Shown: positions 52,105-61,683, counted from the stretch's first letter. The stretch is DNA of 64,000 bases from Paludibacteraceae bacterium (GCA_017387515.1 JAFOFC010000011.1:55941-119940); one strand, 5' to 3'. Program-made: numbers and translations. Notes: a model not told the origin generated them from the sequence alone.

Positions 52105-52176
52105 TGACCTTGTGGGGAGTCGAACCCCAATCGAAAGAACCGGAATCTTTTATTCTATCCATTGAACTACAAGGCC
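52105..52176 (-). tRNA. tRNA-Arg(CCG)
   Basis: 72 bases on the minus strand. Acceptor GGCCTTG/CAAGGTC with one G-U pair, anticodon stem AAAGA/TCTTT with loop TTCCGGT (anticodon CCG), T arm TGGGG-TTCGACT-CCCCA. The discriminator is A. No CCA is encoded. Confidence 0.95.
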
Positions 52177-52215
52177 ATGGGGCTTGTCATCCAAGGGGAT
52201 GCTTGCCACGGTATC

Positions 52216-53598
52216 TTACAACATCGACTGAATGATGCTGATGATTTCGCCTCCCAACGCATCGGCTTCTTGCATGGTAGAAGCTTCTGAATAAATACGA
52301 ATAATGGGTTCGGTATTTGATTTGCGCAAGTGTACCCATTTGGTAGGGAAGTCTATCTTAACGCCATCAATGTCGTTGATTTCTTCGCCAGCAAATTTCT
52401 CTTTTACTCGTTCTAGTAAAGCGTCTACGTCAATATCGGGGGTAAGGTCAATACGTTGTTTAGAAATAAAGTAAGGAGGGTAGGTGGCACGCAATTCAGA
52501 CACTTTCATTTTTTTGTGTGCCAAGTGGCTCAAGAACAAAGCAATACCCACCAAAGCGTCACGTCCATAGTGGCTTTCTGGGTAGATAACACCACCATTG
52601 CCTTCGCCGCCAATCACAGCGCCTGTCTCTTTCATTTTAGTAACAACGTTTACTTCGCCAACGGCTGCAGCTTGGTATTGGCCACCGTGCATGCGGGTAA
52701 CATCACGTAGGGCGCGGGTAGAACTTAAGTTAGATACCGTGTTGCCAGGGGTGTGTGATAGCACGTAATCGGCTACGGTTACCAAGGTGTATTCTTCGCC
52801 ATACATTACGCCATCTTCGCAAATCATGGCTAGACGGTCTACGTCAGGGTCTACCACAAAGGCAACATCGTGTTCGCCTTCGCGCATTAAGCGCATAATG
52901 TCGTTAAGGTTTTTTTCTAGTGGTTCAGGGTTGTGTTGGAAATTACCTGTAGGATCGCCAAACAATACGGTGGTATGTTTAACACCCAATTCTTTTAATA
53001 ATTTAGGCAAAATAATGCCCCCCACCGAGTTGACACAATCAATGGCTACCTCAAAATTGGCATTTTTAATAGCTTCTACGTCTACTAATTTAAGTGCCAA
53101 AACAGCATCAATGTGTTTTTGGGTATAGTCTACTTGTGTTTCTTTTCCTAAGTAATCCACTTCGGCAAAGGTGTAGGCATCGTTTTCGGCAAGGCGTAGC
53201 ACTTCTTCGCCTTCTTCTTTGTTTAGGAATTCGCCTTTTTCGTTTAGTAATTTAAGGGCATTCCATTGTTTGGGGTTGTGGCTAGCGGTAATGATAATAC
53301 CACCACAAGCTTGTTCCATGGTTACTGCCAATTCGGTAGTAGGGGTAGAAGCTAGGCCTATGTTTACTACATCAAATCCCATGCCCATAAGGGTGCCCAC
53401 TACTAATTTTTCTACCATAGCACCCGACATTCTGGCATCTCTGCCTACTACAATTTTGTTGGATGTAATGGTGGTTGTTTTACGTATAAGTGTAGCGTAT
53501 GCCGCTGTAAATTTTACAACGTCTACAGGACTTAGTCCGTCGCTAACAGGGCCGCCAATGGTACCGCGGATGCCCGATATAGATTTGATAAGTGTCAT
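52216..53598 (-). CDS. glmM: Phosphoglucosamine mutase-type phosphohexomutase
   Basis: A 460-residue member of the alpha-D-phosphohexomutase family. Seen: active-site serine loop TASHNPKQWNALK at 104-116 (Ser106), metal loop DPDVDRLAMI near 248-257, sugar loop GEGNGGVIYPESHYGRDA near 325-342, and a C-terminal phosphate loop RKSNTEPIIRIYSEA. The order and length fit Bacteroidota phosphoglucosamine mutase, which makes glucosamine-1-phosphate for UDP-GlcNAc. A phosphomannomutase role is also possible because the families are close. The gene sits six bases after a small lipoprotein gene, with tRNA-Arg downstream. Confidence 0.88.
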   Translation of the reverse strand: MTLIKSISGIRGTIGGPVSDGLSPVDVVKFTAAYATLIRKTTTITSNKIVVGRDARMSGAMVEKLVVGTLMGMGFDVVNIGLASTPTTELAVTMEQACGGIIITASHNPKQWNALKLLNEKGEFLNKEEGEEVLRLAENDAYTFAEVDYLGKETQVDYTQKHIDAVLALKLVDVEAIKNANFEVAIDCVNSVGGIILPKLLKELGVKHTTVLFGDPTGNFQHNPEPLEKNLNDIMRLMREGEHDVAFVVDPDVDRLAMICEDGVMYGEEYTLVTVADYVLSHTPGNTVSNLSSTRALRDVTRMHGGQYQAAAVGEVNVVTKMKETGAVIGGEGNGGVIYPESHYGRDALVGIALFLSHLAHKKMKVSELRATYPPYFISKQRIDLTPDIDVDALLERVKEKFAGEEINDIDGVKIDFPTKWVHLRKSNTEPIIRIYSEASTMQEADALGGEIISIIQSML

Positions 53599-53604
53599 GG
53601 TTGA

Positions 53605-54150
53605 TTATTGATTTCTAATGGATGTTTCGTCTACAATGGCTCTAATAGTAAACACTTCTTCGCGTTGCGCTGTTTCGCCTAGTTTAGAGTCGATGATAAT
53701 TTCAAAGTGTGTGTCGTGGTGAATGCATCCTACAGCATCTATCCAAGCAGTCCCAATAGAGGGATCGTCGCTACCAGGGGTGTACACAAAAAAGAGGCCA
53801 TCTCTAAATTCGCTGTGGCTATGGTTATCGCCCACTAAATTGCCGTCTAAATCGTACGAATAGCAGCGAAATACCACTTCTTGTCCTTCTTTGGCTTTGC
53901 GTTTGGTGGGGTCGTCTTTTATTAGACGAATGTATGCGCCACGGTAGGTTTGAAAATAAAGGTTTTCTGGCCAAGGGCATGCGCGATTAAAACAGTAAGC
54001 AGAGTCGGTTGATATTTCTAAGTTTCTGGCCGTTTTGTATTCTTGCCATTTTTTTTGCTCTGCTTTGCGTTTTTCGGCATACGAATTGTTTTTGCAAGCC
54101 GCTAAGACCAACAAAGCCAATAAAATATAAACAATGCGATGCAATTTCAT
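53605..54150 (-). CDS. Lipoprotein, DUF4827-like
   Basis: A 181-residue protein with a lipoprotein signal (MKLHRIVYILLALLVLAACKN, Cys at about 19). Seen: an N-terminal charged helix YAEKRKAEQKKWQEYKTARNLEIS, then a beta-rich domain (GAYIRLIKDDPTKRKAKEGQEVVFRCYSYDLDGNLVGDN, FEIIIDSKLGETAQREEVFTIRAIVDE). It resembles the Bacteroidales DUF4827 lipoproteins and, in the same way, immunophilin-like folds, from family memory. It carries no visible catalytic motif. The neighbouring FKBP-type gene, six bases upstream, suggests a paralogous pair acting on folding or sensing in the periplasm. Confidence 0.6.
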   Translation of the reverse strand: MKLHRIVYILLALLVLAACKNNSYAEKRKAEQKKWQEYKTARNLEISTDSAYCFNRACPWPENLYFQTYRGAYIRLIKDDPTKRKAKEGQEVVFRCYSYDLDGNLVGDNHSHSEFRDGLFFVYTPGSDDPSIGTAWIDAVGCIHHDTHFEIIIDSKLGETAQREEVFTIRAIVDETSIRNQ

Positions 54151-54156
54151 GTAATA

Positions 54157-54675
54157 CTATTCTTCTTTTAGTTGTAACCTACACAGTAGGGGGCAATACG
54201 ATGTAATGCAATTGTCTTTTCCGCGTAATCCGTATGCCATTCTTGATGGAATGATAACAACCACTTCGCTTCCTAAGGTAAGCGTAGGTAGTATAATATC
54301 TATGCCTTGTAACCACTCTCGTTTGCCCACAGTAATGGTTTTGCTGCCTTCTGTGGCCGACGAGTAACACACGCTGCCGTCTAATCGTTCTACCGAATAG
54401 TTTAACTTTACGGTTTGCATGGGTTGGATGGTTTTGCCCTTACCTGCTTGAACAACCTGTATCCAATAACCTTCTTGGGTAGCCTTAAATTGGGTGTTGG
54501 TGGCTAAAAAGGCTTGAATCTCGTTCATTTCGGCTTCTAAACAAGCCTTGTTATAGTCCAATAATTGTTGGGTTGGGTTAGGGGTATTATCCCCTTTATT
54601 TGCAGGCAATTGCGCCGATTTGCGCACACAAGCCATGCAGGCCAGTAGTAGTACAATCAGCGCAATTGGTTTCAT
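54157..54675 (-). CDS. FKBP-type peptidyl-prolyl isomerase lipoprotein
   Basis: 172 residues with the start at the ATG at 54675, one base after the thrA stop. The longer in-frame frame reaches into thrA. Seen: a lipoprotein signal MKPIALIVLLLACMAC (Cys16), then a polar stretch, then an FKBP-like core: TVKLNYSVERLDGSVCYSS, WLQGIDIILPTLTLGSEVVVIIPSRMAYGLRG, the loop that follows, and CPLLCRLQL. FKBPs assist folding of exported proteins in the periplasm by isomerising prolines. Not all active-site aromatics are evident, so activity is uncertain. It is transcribed after thrA. Confidence 0.8.
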   Translation of the reverse strand: MKPIALIVLLLACMACVRKSAQLPANKGDNTPNPTQQLLDYNKACLEAEMNEIQAFLATNTQFKATQEGYWIQVVQAGKGKTIQPMQTVKLNYSVERLDGSVCYSSATEGSKTITVGKREWLQGIDIILPTLTLGSEVVVIIPSRMAYGLRGKDNCITSYCPLLCRLQLKEE

Positions 54676-54676
54676 C

Positions 54677-57106
54677 TTATCGAATGTTTGCAATGCTCAT
54701 AATATCACCAAATACACCTGCAGCCGTAACGCTAGCACCTGCACCGTATCCTTTAATAATCATAGGGTCGTTAAAGTAACGTTCGGTTTGGATGGTAACA
54801 ATGTTGTTGCTGCCTTCCAAATCGTAGAATGGGTGGCTGCTATCAACGGCTTGTAAACCAACCTCGCAAATGCCTTCTTTCATGGTAGCCACAAAACGGT
54901 ATTTTTTGTTTTCGGCAGCCAAGGCTTGGCGTTTGGCTTCAAATTCGGCATCCAATTCCGAAATGGTTTTCCAGAAGTCTTCTAGCGAACCTTCAAAATA
55001 TTTGTTAGGAACAAACAAGTTTTTCTTAACGTCGGCTTGTTCTACTTTGTAACCAGCTTCGCGTGCCAAAATAACCAATTTGCGAATAACATCGGTACCG
55101 CTAAGGTCAATACGTGGGTCGGGTTCGGCAAAACGTGCTTCTTTGGCCATCTCGATGGTTTTAGAGAAAGGAATATCGGCGCTAATGGTGTTGAAAATAT
55201 AGTTAAGTGTACCCGAAAGCACGGCTTCAATTTTTAAAATACGGTCGCCACTATTAATCAAGCTATTCATGGTGTTGATAATGGGCAAACCGGCACCTAC
55301 GTTGGTTTCAAATAGGTATTTGATGCCTTTTTTGCGGGCGGTATTTTTCAATTCTTCGTACAAAGGATAAGGACCCGATGCGGCAATTTTGTTGGCTGCA
55401 ACCACCGATACATTGTGTTTTAACAAGTCTGCGTATAGGGTAGCAATAGCCGCACTAGCCGTACAGTCTACAAATACCGAGTTAAACAAGTTCATTTCAA
55501 TAATCTTGTTTTTGATTTCGTCGGGCGTAGTAGGTTGACCTTTTTCTTTAATAATTTGTTGGTAGTTGCTAAGGTCAATACCTTCTTCATCAAAAACAGA
55601 ACCGTTAATATCGGTAATACCCACCACGTTTAGCTTAACGCTGTTTTGTTTCATGATTTTTTCTTGTTGGTGAGCAATTTGCTCTAACAAACTGCCACCT
55701 ACGGTACCTGTACCTACCAAGAAAATGTTAAGTGCTTGGTAATCGGCAAGGAAGAACGAATCGTGCAAAACATTTAAGGCTTTGGTTAGGCTTTCTTGTT
55801 TAATAACAAACGAGATGTTGGTTTCGCTAGCACCTTGTGCGCAAGCTATGATGTTAATGCCGCTACGTCCCAAGGTGTCAAATAATTTGCCTGCCAAACC
55901 GGTGTGAGCACGCATGTTTTCGCCCACAATGGCAACGGTAGCCAAATCTTTCATAGGAGTAATAGAAGCAATATCGCCACGGTCTAGTTCTCCTTTGAAC
56001 TCTTCGGTTAATGCTTGGATGGCTGCATCTGCCTCGGCATTTCTGATGGCAAATGTAGTAGAGTTTTCTGACGATGCTTGCGAAATTAGGAACACGCTAA
56101 TGCCCTTATCGGCCAATGCTTTAAAAGTACGAGAACTAATACCCGATACACCTACCATACCCATGCCTTGCAAGGTAATTAAGCAAGTGTCGTTGATAGA
56201 CGAAATACCTTTAATGGCTTTACTTTCTGCACTTTGTTGGTGCGAAATTTTGGTACCCTTAAACGATGGGTTGCACGTATTTTTTATCATGATAGCAATG
56301 TTTTTTTCGTATACAGGATAAATGGTAGGAGGATAAATAACTTTGGCCCCAAAGTTAGATAGTTCAACGGCTTCGATGTACGAAAGCTCGTCGATGGTAT
56401 AGGCATTTTTAACCAAACGAGGGTCGGCGGTAAGGAAACCGTCAACGTCGGTCCAAATTTCTAAAACCGATGCGCCCAAAGCAGCTGCTACAATGGCTGC
56501 GGTATAGTCAGAACCGCCGCGTCCTAGGTTGCTAATTTCGCCAGTTTCGCTATCGGTCGATATAAAACCACCCATCACGCTTACTTGAGGCAAATTGGCC
56601 ATTTTTTCTTGAAGCAGTGAGTAGGTTAATGCTTGGTTAAGAGCGTTTTTATGTTGTCCACGTTGGGTTTTGATTAGATCTAAGCTGTTAAACCATTGGG
56701 CATCCAATACGGCAGCCATGATGATAGACGACATACGTTCGCCGTAACTAACCACCAAGTCCATGTCTTTGGGCGAAATGGTTTGAATTCCCTCTAAGCT
56801 GGTAAGGATGGTTTTGATTTCATCCAATAGGGTCATGACTTGCTCGCTTACAACTGCTTGCAAATTAGCGGGAACAACACCCGCAATAATGTTTTGGTGA
56901 ATGGTAACAATGTTTTCGAGTTGGGTAGTGTAGGTGGTTGTTCCTGCTACAGCTTGGGTGGTAGTGGCAATTAACTTGTCTGTTATGCCGCCAACGGCCG
57001 ATACAACTACTACTGCAGGCTCTGAAATAGCCGACACAATTTCCTTCACTCTACGAATGTTTTCTACGGAACCTACGGATGTTCCGCCGAATTTCAATAC
57101 TTTCAT
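54677..57106 (-). CDS. thrA: Bifunctional aspartokinase/homoserine dehydrogenase
   Basis: A fused enzyme of 809 residues for the first and third steps of the threonine/methionine branch. Seen: aspartokinase KFGGTSVGSVENIRRVKEI at 4-22, SYGERMSSIIMAAVL near 121-135, and GRGGSDYTAAIVAAALGA near 196-213; ACT-type regulatory repeats (about 310-455, with GMVGVSGISSRTFKALADKGISVFLI and GENMRAHTGLAGKLFDTL); then homoserine dehydrogenase with LVGTGTVGGSLLEQ near 464-477 and EARFAEPDPRIDLSGTDVIRKLVIL near 660-684. Feedback control by threonine is expected from the ACT domains. Two lipoprotein genes follow with tiny gaps. Confidence 0.95.
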   Translation of the reverse strand: MKVLKFGGTSVGSVENIRRVKEIVSAISEPAVVVVSAVGGITDKLIATTTQAVAGTTTYTTQLENIVTIHQNIIAGVVPANLQAVVSEQVMTLLDEIKTILTSLEGIQTISPKDMDLVVSYGERMSSIIMAAVLDAQWFNSLDLIKTQRGQHKNALNQALTYSLLQEKMANLPQVSVMGGFISTDSETGEISNLGRGGSDYTAAIVAAALGASVLEIWTDVDGFLTADPRLVKNAYTIDELSYIEAVELSNFGAKVIYPPTIYPVYEKNIAIMIKNTCNPSFKGTKISHQQSAESKAIKGISSINDTCLITLQGMGMVGVSGISSRTFKALADKGISVFLISQASSENSTTFAIRNAEADAAIQALTEEFKGELDRGDIASITPMKDLATVAIVGENMRAHTGLAGKLFDTLGRSGINIIACAQGASETNISFVIKQESLTKALNVLHDSFFLADYQALNIFLVGTGTVGGSLLEQIAHQQEKIMKQNSVKLNVVGITDINGSVFDEEGIDLSNYQQIIKEKGQPTTPDEIKNKIIEMNLFNSVFVDCTASAAIATLYADLLKHNVSVVAANKIAASGPYPLYEELKNTARKKGIKYLFETNVGAGLPIINTMNSLINSGDRILKIEAVLSGTLNYIFNTISADIPFSKTIEMAKEARFAEPDPRIDLSGTDVIRKLVILAREAGYKVEQADVKKNLFVPNKYFEGSLEDFWKTISELDAEFEAKRQALAAENKKYRFVATMKEGICEVGLQAVDSSHPFYDLEGSNNIVTIQTERYFNDPMIIKGYGAGASVTAAGVFGDIMSIANIR

Positions 57107-57215
57107 TGTCTTTAAAAAATTAATTAATCTGCACTATTGCAAAATGAGCACAATATTACGCATTTTTTATGGATTAACGAAATTTTTATGCGGTTACTCT
57201 GTCTATTTCTAAAAT

Positions 57216-57249
57216 TTTGTAGGCTTATTCAATAAAAATTGTATATTTG
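57216..57249 (+). promoter_or_regulatory. Promoter for the DUF349 gene
   Basis: TTTG at 57216-57219 and TATATTTG at 57242-57249 (spacing 22 bases), 29 bases before the ATG at 57278. No convincing promoter for the divergent thrA was seen in 57107-57277. Confidence 0.6.
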
Positions 57250-57277
57250 CATTTCGCAACTTTAAAAATCTGCAACC

Positions 57278-58768
57278 ATGGAAGTAGAAAATACCCTTAC
57301 TTTAGAACAAATTGTGGCTCAATTATCGGCCCAAGTAGCAGGCGATAATGCACGCTTGGAAGTGAATCGTATTAAAAATTTGTTCTACAAAACAAAAGAA
57401 CAACTGGCCGAAAACTTGCGCAACGAGTGGGTAGAGGCAGGTAATCCAGTAGAAGAATTTACCTTTGTTTGCCCCGAAGAGGATGCATTTAAAGCTCTTT
57501 TAGAAGAATCTAAAGCCAAAAGAGCATCGGATATTCAACAAAAAGAGGCCGAACAAGAAAAAGCCTACCAACGCAAAAAAGATTTGCTAGATCAGTTGCG
57601 AAAAATAGTGGACCAAGCCGAAGAAACAGGGGTAGAAGATAATATTCAATTGGTTAGACAATTGCAACAAGCATGGCGCGAAGCTGGCGAAGTAGCACCT
57701 AGTAAATATGCCCAGTTAGTAAAGACGTATCAGGCTTATAATGAGCAATTTTACGATTTGGTTAAGATTAGCAACGAGTTGCGCGATTACGACTTTAAAA
57801 AGAACCTAGAAGCCAAAGAAAAATTGTGTGAGGCTGCCGAAAAACTAGCCGACGAAAAACAACTGAACGTGGCTTTCCAAAAATTGCAATTGTTGCACAA
57901 CGAATGGCGCGAATTGGGTCCTGTGATGCGCGAACAACGCGAAGCCTTGTGGGAACGCTTTAAAAATGCATCCGATGTTATCAATAAAAAACATGCTGCA
58001 TTTTACCAAGAAAGAAAATCGCAAGAAAGCGAAAATTTAGCCAAAAAAGAAGCCTTGTGTGCGGCCATTGAGGCTATACCTTTGGATGTAGAACGTGGAT
58101 ATAAACAATGGGACGAAGTAACCGAACAAGTATTGGCATGGCAAGAAGATTGGAAAAAAATTGGTTTTGCACCTAAAAAGAATAATACCGCTATTTACGA
58201 GCGTTTCCGCAAAGCGTGCGATACCTTGTTTGAAGCAAAAGCTGCTTTTTACAAACAAAACAAAGAAATCTTATCGGCCAATTTGGCAAAAAAACGCAGC
58301 CTTTGCGAACAAGCCGAAGCCCTAAAAGATAGTACCGATTGGAATGCAACCACCCAAAAATTGGTAGCTTTGCAAAAAGAATGGAAAACCATTGGTGCAG
58401 TGCCTCATAAATCGTCTGATGCGGTTTGGAAACGTTTTGTAACCGCCTGCGATGCTTTCTTTGATGCCAAAAAAGCGGCTCAAAAACAACAAAAAGAAGA
58501 ACGAAAAGCCGCGTATAAAGAAGCAAAATCTACTTTCTCGTTGCAAAAAGAACACGATAAGTTAATGCGTGCATACGATAAGCTATCGCAAGAAATTGCT
58601 ACGCGCGAGAACAACATTTCGTTCTTGTCAAAAGGTGGTAAAAATACCAATCCTTTGTTAGAACAAATGCTACAAACCATTCAAAAATTAAAACAAGACA
58701 AGCAAGACTTGTATCAAAAAATAGTAGAATTAGAAAAACAACTTAAAAATGATGCGCAAAAACAATGA
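57278..58768 (+). CDS. DUF349 repeat protein
   Basis: A 496-residue highly charged, helical protein. Seen: several DUF349 repeats of about 60-80 residues, each with a W-Reel-GPVmReqreALWerFk-type pattern: LLHNEWRELGPVMREQREALWERFKNASD near 207-235, WQEDWKKIGFAPKKNNTAIYERFRKACD, and LQKEWKTIGAVPHKSSDAVWKRFVTACD. A C-terminal coiled coil (QTIQKLKQDKQDLYQKIVELEKQ) follows. The repeat function is unknown. Homologues are common in Bacteroidales and have weak links to nucleic acid or ribosome roles. The pseudouridine synthase gene overlaps its end by 20 bases. Confidence 0.87.
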   Translation: MEVENTLTLEQIVAQLSAQVAGDNARLEVNRIKNLFYKTKEQLAENLRNEWVEAGNPVEEFTFVCPEEDAFKALLEESKAKRASDIQQKEAEQEKAYQRKKDLLDQLRKIVDQAEETGVEDNIQLVRQLQQAWREAGEVAPSKYAQLVKTYQAYNEQFYDLVKISNELRDYDFKKNLEAKEKLCEAAEKLADEKQLNVAFQKLQLLHNEWRELGPVMREQREALWERFKNASDVINKKHAAFYQERKSQESENLAKKEALCAAIEAIPLDVERGYKQWDEVTEQVLAWQEDWKKIGFAPKKNNTAIYERFRKACDTLFEAKAAFYKQNKEILSANLAKKRSLCEQAEALKDSTDWNATTQKLVALQKEWKTIGAVPHKSSDAVWKRFVTACDAFFDAKKAAQKQQKEERKAAYKEAKSTFSLQKEHDKLMRAYDKLSQEIATRENNISFLSKGGKNTNPLLEQMLQTIQKLKQDKQDLYQKIVELEKQLKNDAQKQ

Positions 58769-59654
58769 TTCCTTTGCAAAAGGAAAACCTAGCCGTCGTG
58801 ATGATGCCGCCCCAAAAAAGAATTTTCAAAAAGCAGCATCGTCCAAAAATTCATCTAAACCCTATGCAAAAAACGACGAAATGCGTTCTTTTGCAAAACC
58901 TAAAGGGCCTAAGCCTGTAAAGAAAGAAGAAAACGATGGAACCATTCGTTTGAATCGTTGCCTAGCCAATGCGGGTATTTGCTCGCGTCGCGAAGCGGAT
59001 GTTTACATTCAAGCAGGTGTGGTAACTGTTAATGGTCAGGTAGTTACAGAATTGGGAACCCGTGTAAAACACACCGACAAGGTGATGTTTCATAACCAAC
59101 TTATTCAGTCAGAAAAGAAAGTTTACATCCTACTAAACAAACCTAAAAATACAGTTACTACCGTATCCGATCCACGTGGTAGAATGACCGTTATAGATTT
59201 GATTCGTGGTGCAGGAGTAGAACGTGTTTACCCTGTAGGTCGTTTAGACCGCAATACTACAGGTGTGTTGTTGCTTACCAACGATGGTGAGATGACCGAA
59301 AAACTAACGCACCCTCGTTTTGAGAAAAAGAAAATCTACCAAGTGTCGCTTGATAAACCCTTAGCGGTAGAAGACTTTGATAAATTAAAAGAAGGTTTCC
59401 ATTTAGAAGACGGTTTTATCCAAGCCGACGAATTAGAATACGTTAAAGACAGCAAACGCATGGAAGTGGGCATAGAAATCCACTCGGGCCGCAACCGCAT
59501 TGTGCGCCGTATGTTTGAGCACTTAGGTTATACCGTAGAAAAACTTGACCGTGTGTACTTTGCAGGTCTTACCAAATATAACTTGCCACGTGGTAGATGG
59601 CGTTTTTTAACTGAGGCAGAAATCAATGCCCTTAAAATGGGTGCTTTTGAATAA
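58749..59654 (+). CDS. rluB: RluB-type rRNA pseudouridine synthase
   Basis: A 301-residue pseudouridine synthase of the RsuA/RluB/RluE group. Seen: a lysine-rich N-terminal extension of about 65 residues, an S4 RNA-binding domain ([32 protein letters not shown] at about 66-97), and the catalytic domain with [40 protein letters not shown] near 160-199, where the Asp of GRLD is catalytic. [30 protein letters not shown] closes the fold. It probably modifies 23S rRNA. The start lies inside the DUF349 gene, so the two are translationally coupled. The ATG may be 58749 or 58752. Confidence 0.92.
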   Translation: MMRKNNDSFAKGKPSRRDDAAPKKNFQKAASSKNSSKPYAKNDEMRSFAKPKGPKPVKKEENDGTIRLNRCLANAGICSRREADVYIQAGVVTVNGQVVTELGTRVKHTDKVMFHNQLIQSEKKVYILLNKPKNTVTTVSDPRGRMTVIDLIRGAGVERVYPVGRLDRNTTGVLLLTNDGEMTEKLTHPRFEKKKIYQVSLDKPLAVEDFDKLKEGFHLEDGFIQADELEYVKDSKRMEVGIEIHSGRNRIVRRMFEHLGYTVEKLDRVYFAGLTKYNLPRGRWRFLTEAEINALKMGAFE

Positions 59655-59658
59655 TAAT

Positions 59659-60318
59659 ATGTTAAAAGACGAAGAAGCATTGGTAATATTTAGTGGTGGA
59701 CAGGATTCTACCACTTGCCTTTTTTGGGCGTTGCAACGTTTTAAAAGCGTAGTGGCGGTAACCTTTGATTACGGTCAACGTCACATTGCCGAAATTGAGT
59801 GCGCTAAAAATATAGCCGCGCAGTTAGGTATTGAGCATCATATATTAGATATGGCATTGCTTAATCAATTGGCACCCAATTCTTTAACACGCAATGATAT
59901 TCCCGTTGACGAGGCTATACCTGATGGTAAAACAGCACCCAATAGTTTGGTAGAAGGCAGAAATATGTTGTTCTTAACGTTTGCTGCTATCTTGGCCAAA
60001 ACCAAAAACATTCGTCACTTGGTAACGGGTGTGTGTGAAACCGATTTTAGCGGTTATCCCGATTGTCGCAACGTGTTTATCCAATCGCTCAATGTTACCT
60101 TAAACTTATCGATGGATTACCAATACGTTATTCATACCCCGCTGATGTGGTTGGATAAAGCAGAAACTTGGGGGTTGGCCGATGAAATGGGCAAATTGGA
60201 CTACATTCGTACTAATACGTTAACCTGTTATAACGGTATTATAGGCGATGGTTGCGGTCATTGTCCTGCCTGCACCCTCCGCCGCAACGGATTAAACAAA
60301 TATGTTGCGAGTCGTTAG
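59659..60318 (+). CDS. queC: 7-cyano-7-deazaguanine synthase QueC
   Basis: Makes preQ0 from carboxydeazaguanine and ammonia in queuosine synthesis. The start is the ATG at 59659 ([17 protein letters not shown]), giving 219 residues. The longer frame runs into the upstream gene. Seen: P-loop-like FSGGQDST at 11-18, [15 protein letters not shown] near 40-54, and the zinc site [20 protein letters not shown] near the C terminus with four cysteines when the earlier Cys is included. It follows rluB by four bases. queF, the next step, follows after a repeat-filled gap of 95 bases. Confidence 0.96.
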   Translation: MLKDEEALVIFSGGQDSTTCLFWALQRFKSVVAVTFDYGQRHIAEIECAKNIAAQLGIEHHILDMALLNQLAPNSLTRNDIPVDEAIPDGKTAPNSLVEGRNMLFLTFAAILAKTKNIRHLVTGVCETDFSGYPDCRNVFIQSLNVTLNLSMDYQYVIHTPLMWLDKAETWGLADEMGKLDYIRTNTLTCYNGIIGDGCGHCPACTLRRNGLNKYVASR

Positions 60319-60413
60319 TCACTTGTCATTTGTCATTTGTTGCTTCGCAACGTTAAATCGATGAAATGCGCAGCATTGAATAAACGATTCAACAATTCAA
60401 CAAATCAACAACT
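60317..60413. repeat. Tandem words between queC and queF
   Basis: GTCACTTGTCATTTGTCATT words start at the queC stop codon. They are followed by the hairpin GTTGC-TTC-GCAAC (60339-60351), then GAAATGCGCAGCATTGAATA and CGATTCAACAATTCAACAAA words. The GAAATGCG.AGCATTGA.TAAA piece also occurs at 63631-63652 with a different triloop (GAA there, GCA here). Confidence 0.75.
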
Positions 60414-60884
60414 ATGTCCCTTACTCAATTAGGAAATAAAAACACCCAATACCCAACCGATTATTGTCCAGAGGTATTGGAATTTTTCGAGAACAAACAT
60501 CCCGAAAACGACTATTTTGTAAAATTCAACTGTCCAGAGTTTACCAGTTTATGTCCCATTACCGGACAACCTGATTTTGCTACCATTTACATCAGCTATA
60601 TGCCCGATAAAAAAATGGTTGAAAGCAAGTCGCTTAAACTGTATTTGTTTGGGTTTAGAAACCGTGGCGATTTTCACGAAGATTGCGTGAACATCATCAT
60701 GAAGGATTTGATTAAATTGCTAGATCCTAAATACATCGAAGTGTGGGGTAAATTTATGCCTCGTGGCGGCATCAGCATCGACCCTTATTGCAATTACGGT
60801 AAAGAAGGTACAAAATACGAAATCATGGCGATGTATCGCTTGCAAAACCACGATATGAATCCCGAAAAGATTGATAATCGATAA
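60414..60884 (+). CDS. queF: NADPH-dependent 7-cyano-7-deazaguanine reductase QueF
   Basis: Reduces preQ0 to preQ1 with two NADPH. At 156 residues it is the short (YkvM/unimodular) type. Seen: the catalytic Cys47 in [16 protein letters not shown] with Asp54, and the QueF motif [14 protein letters not shown] at 70-83. The C-terminal part is [17 protein letters not shown]. It continues the preQ0 pathway started by queC just upstream. Its transcript probably includes the repeat at 60317-60413 unless a weak promoter there is used; I see none. Confidence 0.97.
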   Translation: MSLTQLGNKNTQYPTDYCPEVLEFFENKHPENDYFVKFNCPEFTSLCPITGQPDFATIYISYMPDKKMVESKSLKLYLFGFRNRGDFHEDCVNIIMKDLIKLLDPKYIEVWGKFMPRGGISIDPYCNYGKEGTKYEIMAMYRLQNHDMNPEKIDNR

Positions 60885-60989
60885 TTTAAAGGGTGATTTT
60901 TGCGTTATACTCGTCCTCAAAATCCTCATTTACGTATAGTAAACTCCGGTTTTTCGGACTTCGTATGCCTTAAAATCCCTCCTTTAAAT
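60884..60989. repeat. 106-bp nested palindromic element
   Basis: Outer arms ATTTAAAGGGTGATTTT (60884-60900) and AAAATCCCTCCTTTAAAT (60972-60989) are near-complementary. Inside, ATAC..GTCC pairs with GGAC..GTAT, AAAATCC with GGTTTTT, and TTTAC-GTATA-GTAAA forms the tip. The whole element folds as one long interrupted hairpin. There is no ORF or transposase. It is a candidate miniature mobile element or a very long bidirectional terminator between converging queF and mnmD. Confidence 0.7.
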
Positions 60990-61017
60990 GAACGATTAGA
61001 TTGTGAGTGTCTAGCTG

Positions 61018-61680
61018 CTAACTTTTTTTAGCGCGGAGCATTTCGCGTTTTCCGGGAGGGCCGGGTAGGCGTTCGGTGGTAAAACCTACGCTTTGTAGCA
61101 TTCTTCTTATAACACCCTTGGCGCAGTATGTAACCAATACGCCGCCGGGGTTTGTTTTTTGGTAGATGCGTCTAAAAATTTCTTCGGTCCACATCTCGGG
61201 TTGCTTATCGGGAGCAAACGCATCAAAATAAATGACATCAAAGGTTTCTTGCCACTGTTGGGTAGTTAAGTCGGCATGTAGTTTTTGAAGGGTAAAGTAG
61301 GGACTTAATGCCACCGCTGTGTTCCACTCGCAAGCGTGCAGTTGCTCAAATTTAGGCCCTGCTTCTGCTGGTAGTTGGTAGTTGAGTTGGTGGGTAATAC
61401 TATCCGATAAGGGGAAACGTTCTACCGTTGTATAGCGAATGGGTTGTTTGTTTTTTTCGGCCTCTAGCCAAGTTAAAATAGCATTAAGACCTGTTCCAAA
61501 TCCAATTTCCAATACCGAAACAGGTTGTGTAGGCAAGGCGTAGAGCCCTGTTTGAATGTACACGTGCAACGCCTCGGTTACCGCTCCGTTGGTGGAGTGG
61601 TAGTGTTCGTCCATATCGGGGCGATACAGTGTACTGCTACCGTCTGCGGTGGTTTGGATTTCTATGCGGGGTAACATCAT
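61018..61680 (-). CDS. mnmD: tRNA U34 methyltransferase MnmD
   Basis: The methyltransferase part of the MnmC activity, without the FAD-oxidase half. I set the start at the ATG at 61680 (MMLPRIEIQT), giving 220 residues. The further in-frame start uses codons made of word repeats. Seen: LEIGFGTGLNAIL at 57-69 (SAM-binding motif), DVIYFDAFAPDKQPEMWTEEIFRRIYQKTNPGG near the middle with the DAF(A)P signature, and LVTYCAKGVIRRML, followed by ERLPGPPGKREMLRA. The product completes mnm5U34 in tRNAs. It lies downstream of the SulP gene on the same strand, across a repeat-filled gap. Confidence 0.93.
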   Translation of the reverse strand: MMLPRIEIQTTADGSSTLYRPDMDEHYHSTNGAVTEALHVYIQTGLYALPTQPVSVLEIGFGTGLNAILTWLEAEKNKQPIRYTTVERFPLSDSITHQLNYQLPAEAGPKFEQLHACEWNTAVALSPYFTLQKLHADLTTQQWQETFDVIYFDAFAPDKQPEMWTEEIFRRIYQKTNPGGVLVTYCAKGVIRRMLQSVGFTTERLPGPPGKREMLRAKKS

Positions 61681-61683
61681 AGT

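Noticed and set aside
52177-52215. Independent promoter for tRNA-Arg
   Set aside because: No TAnnTTTG box was found on the minus strand in the gap to the glmM-like gene, so read-through is more likely.
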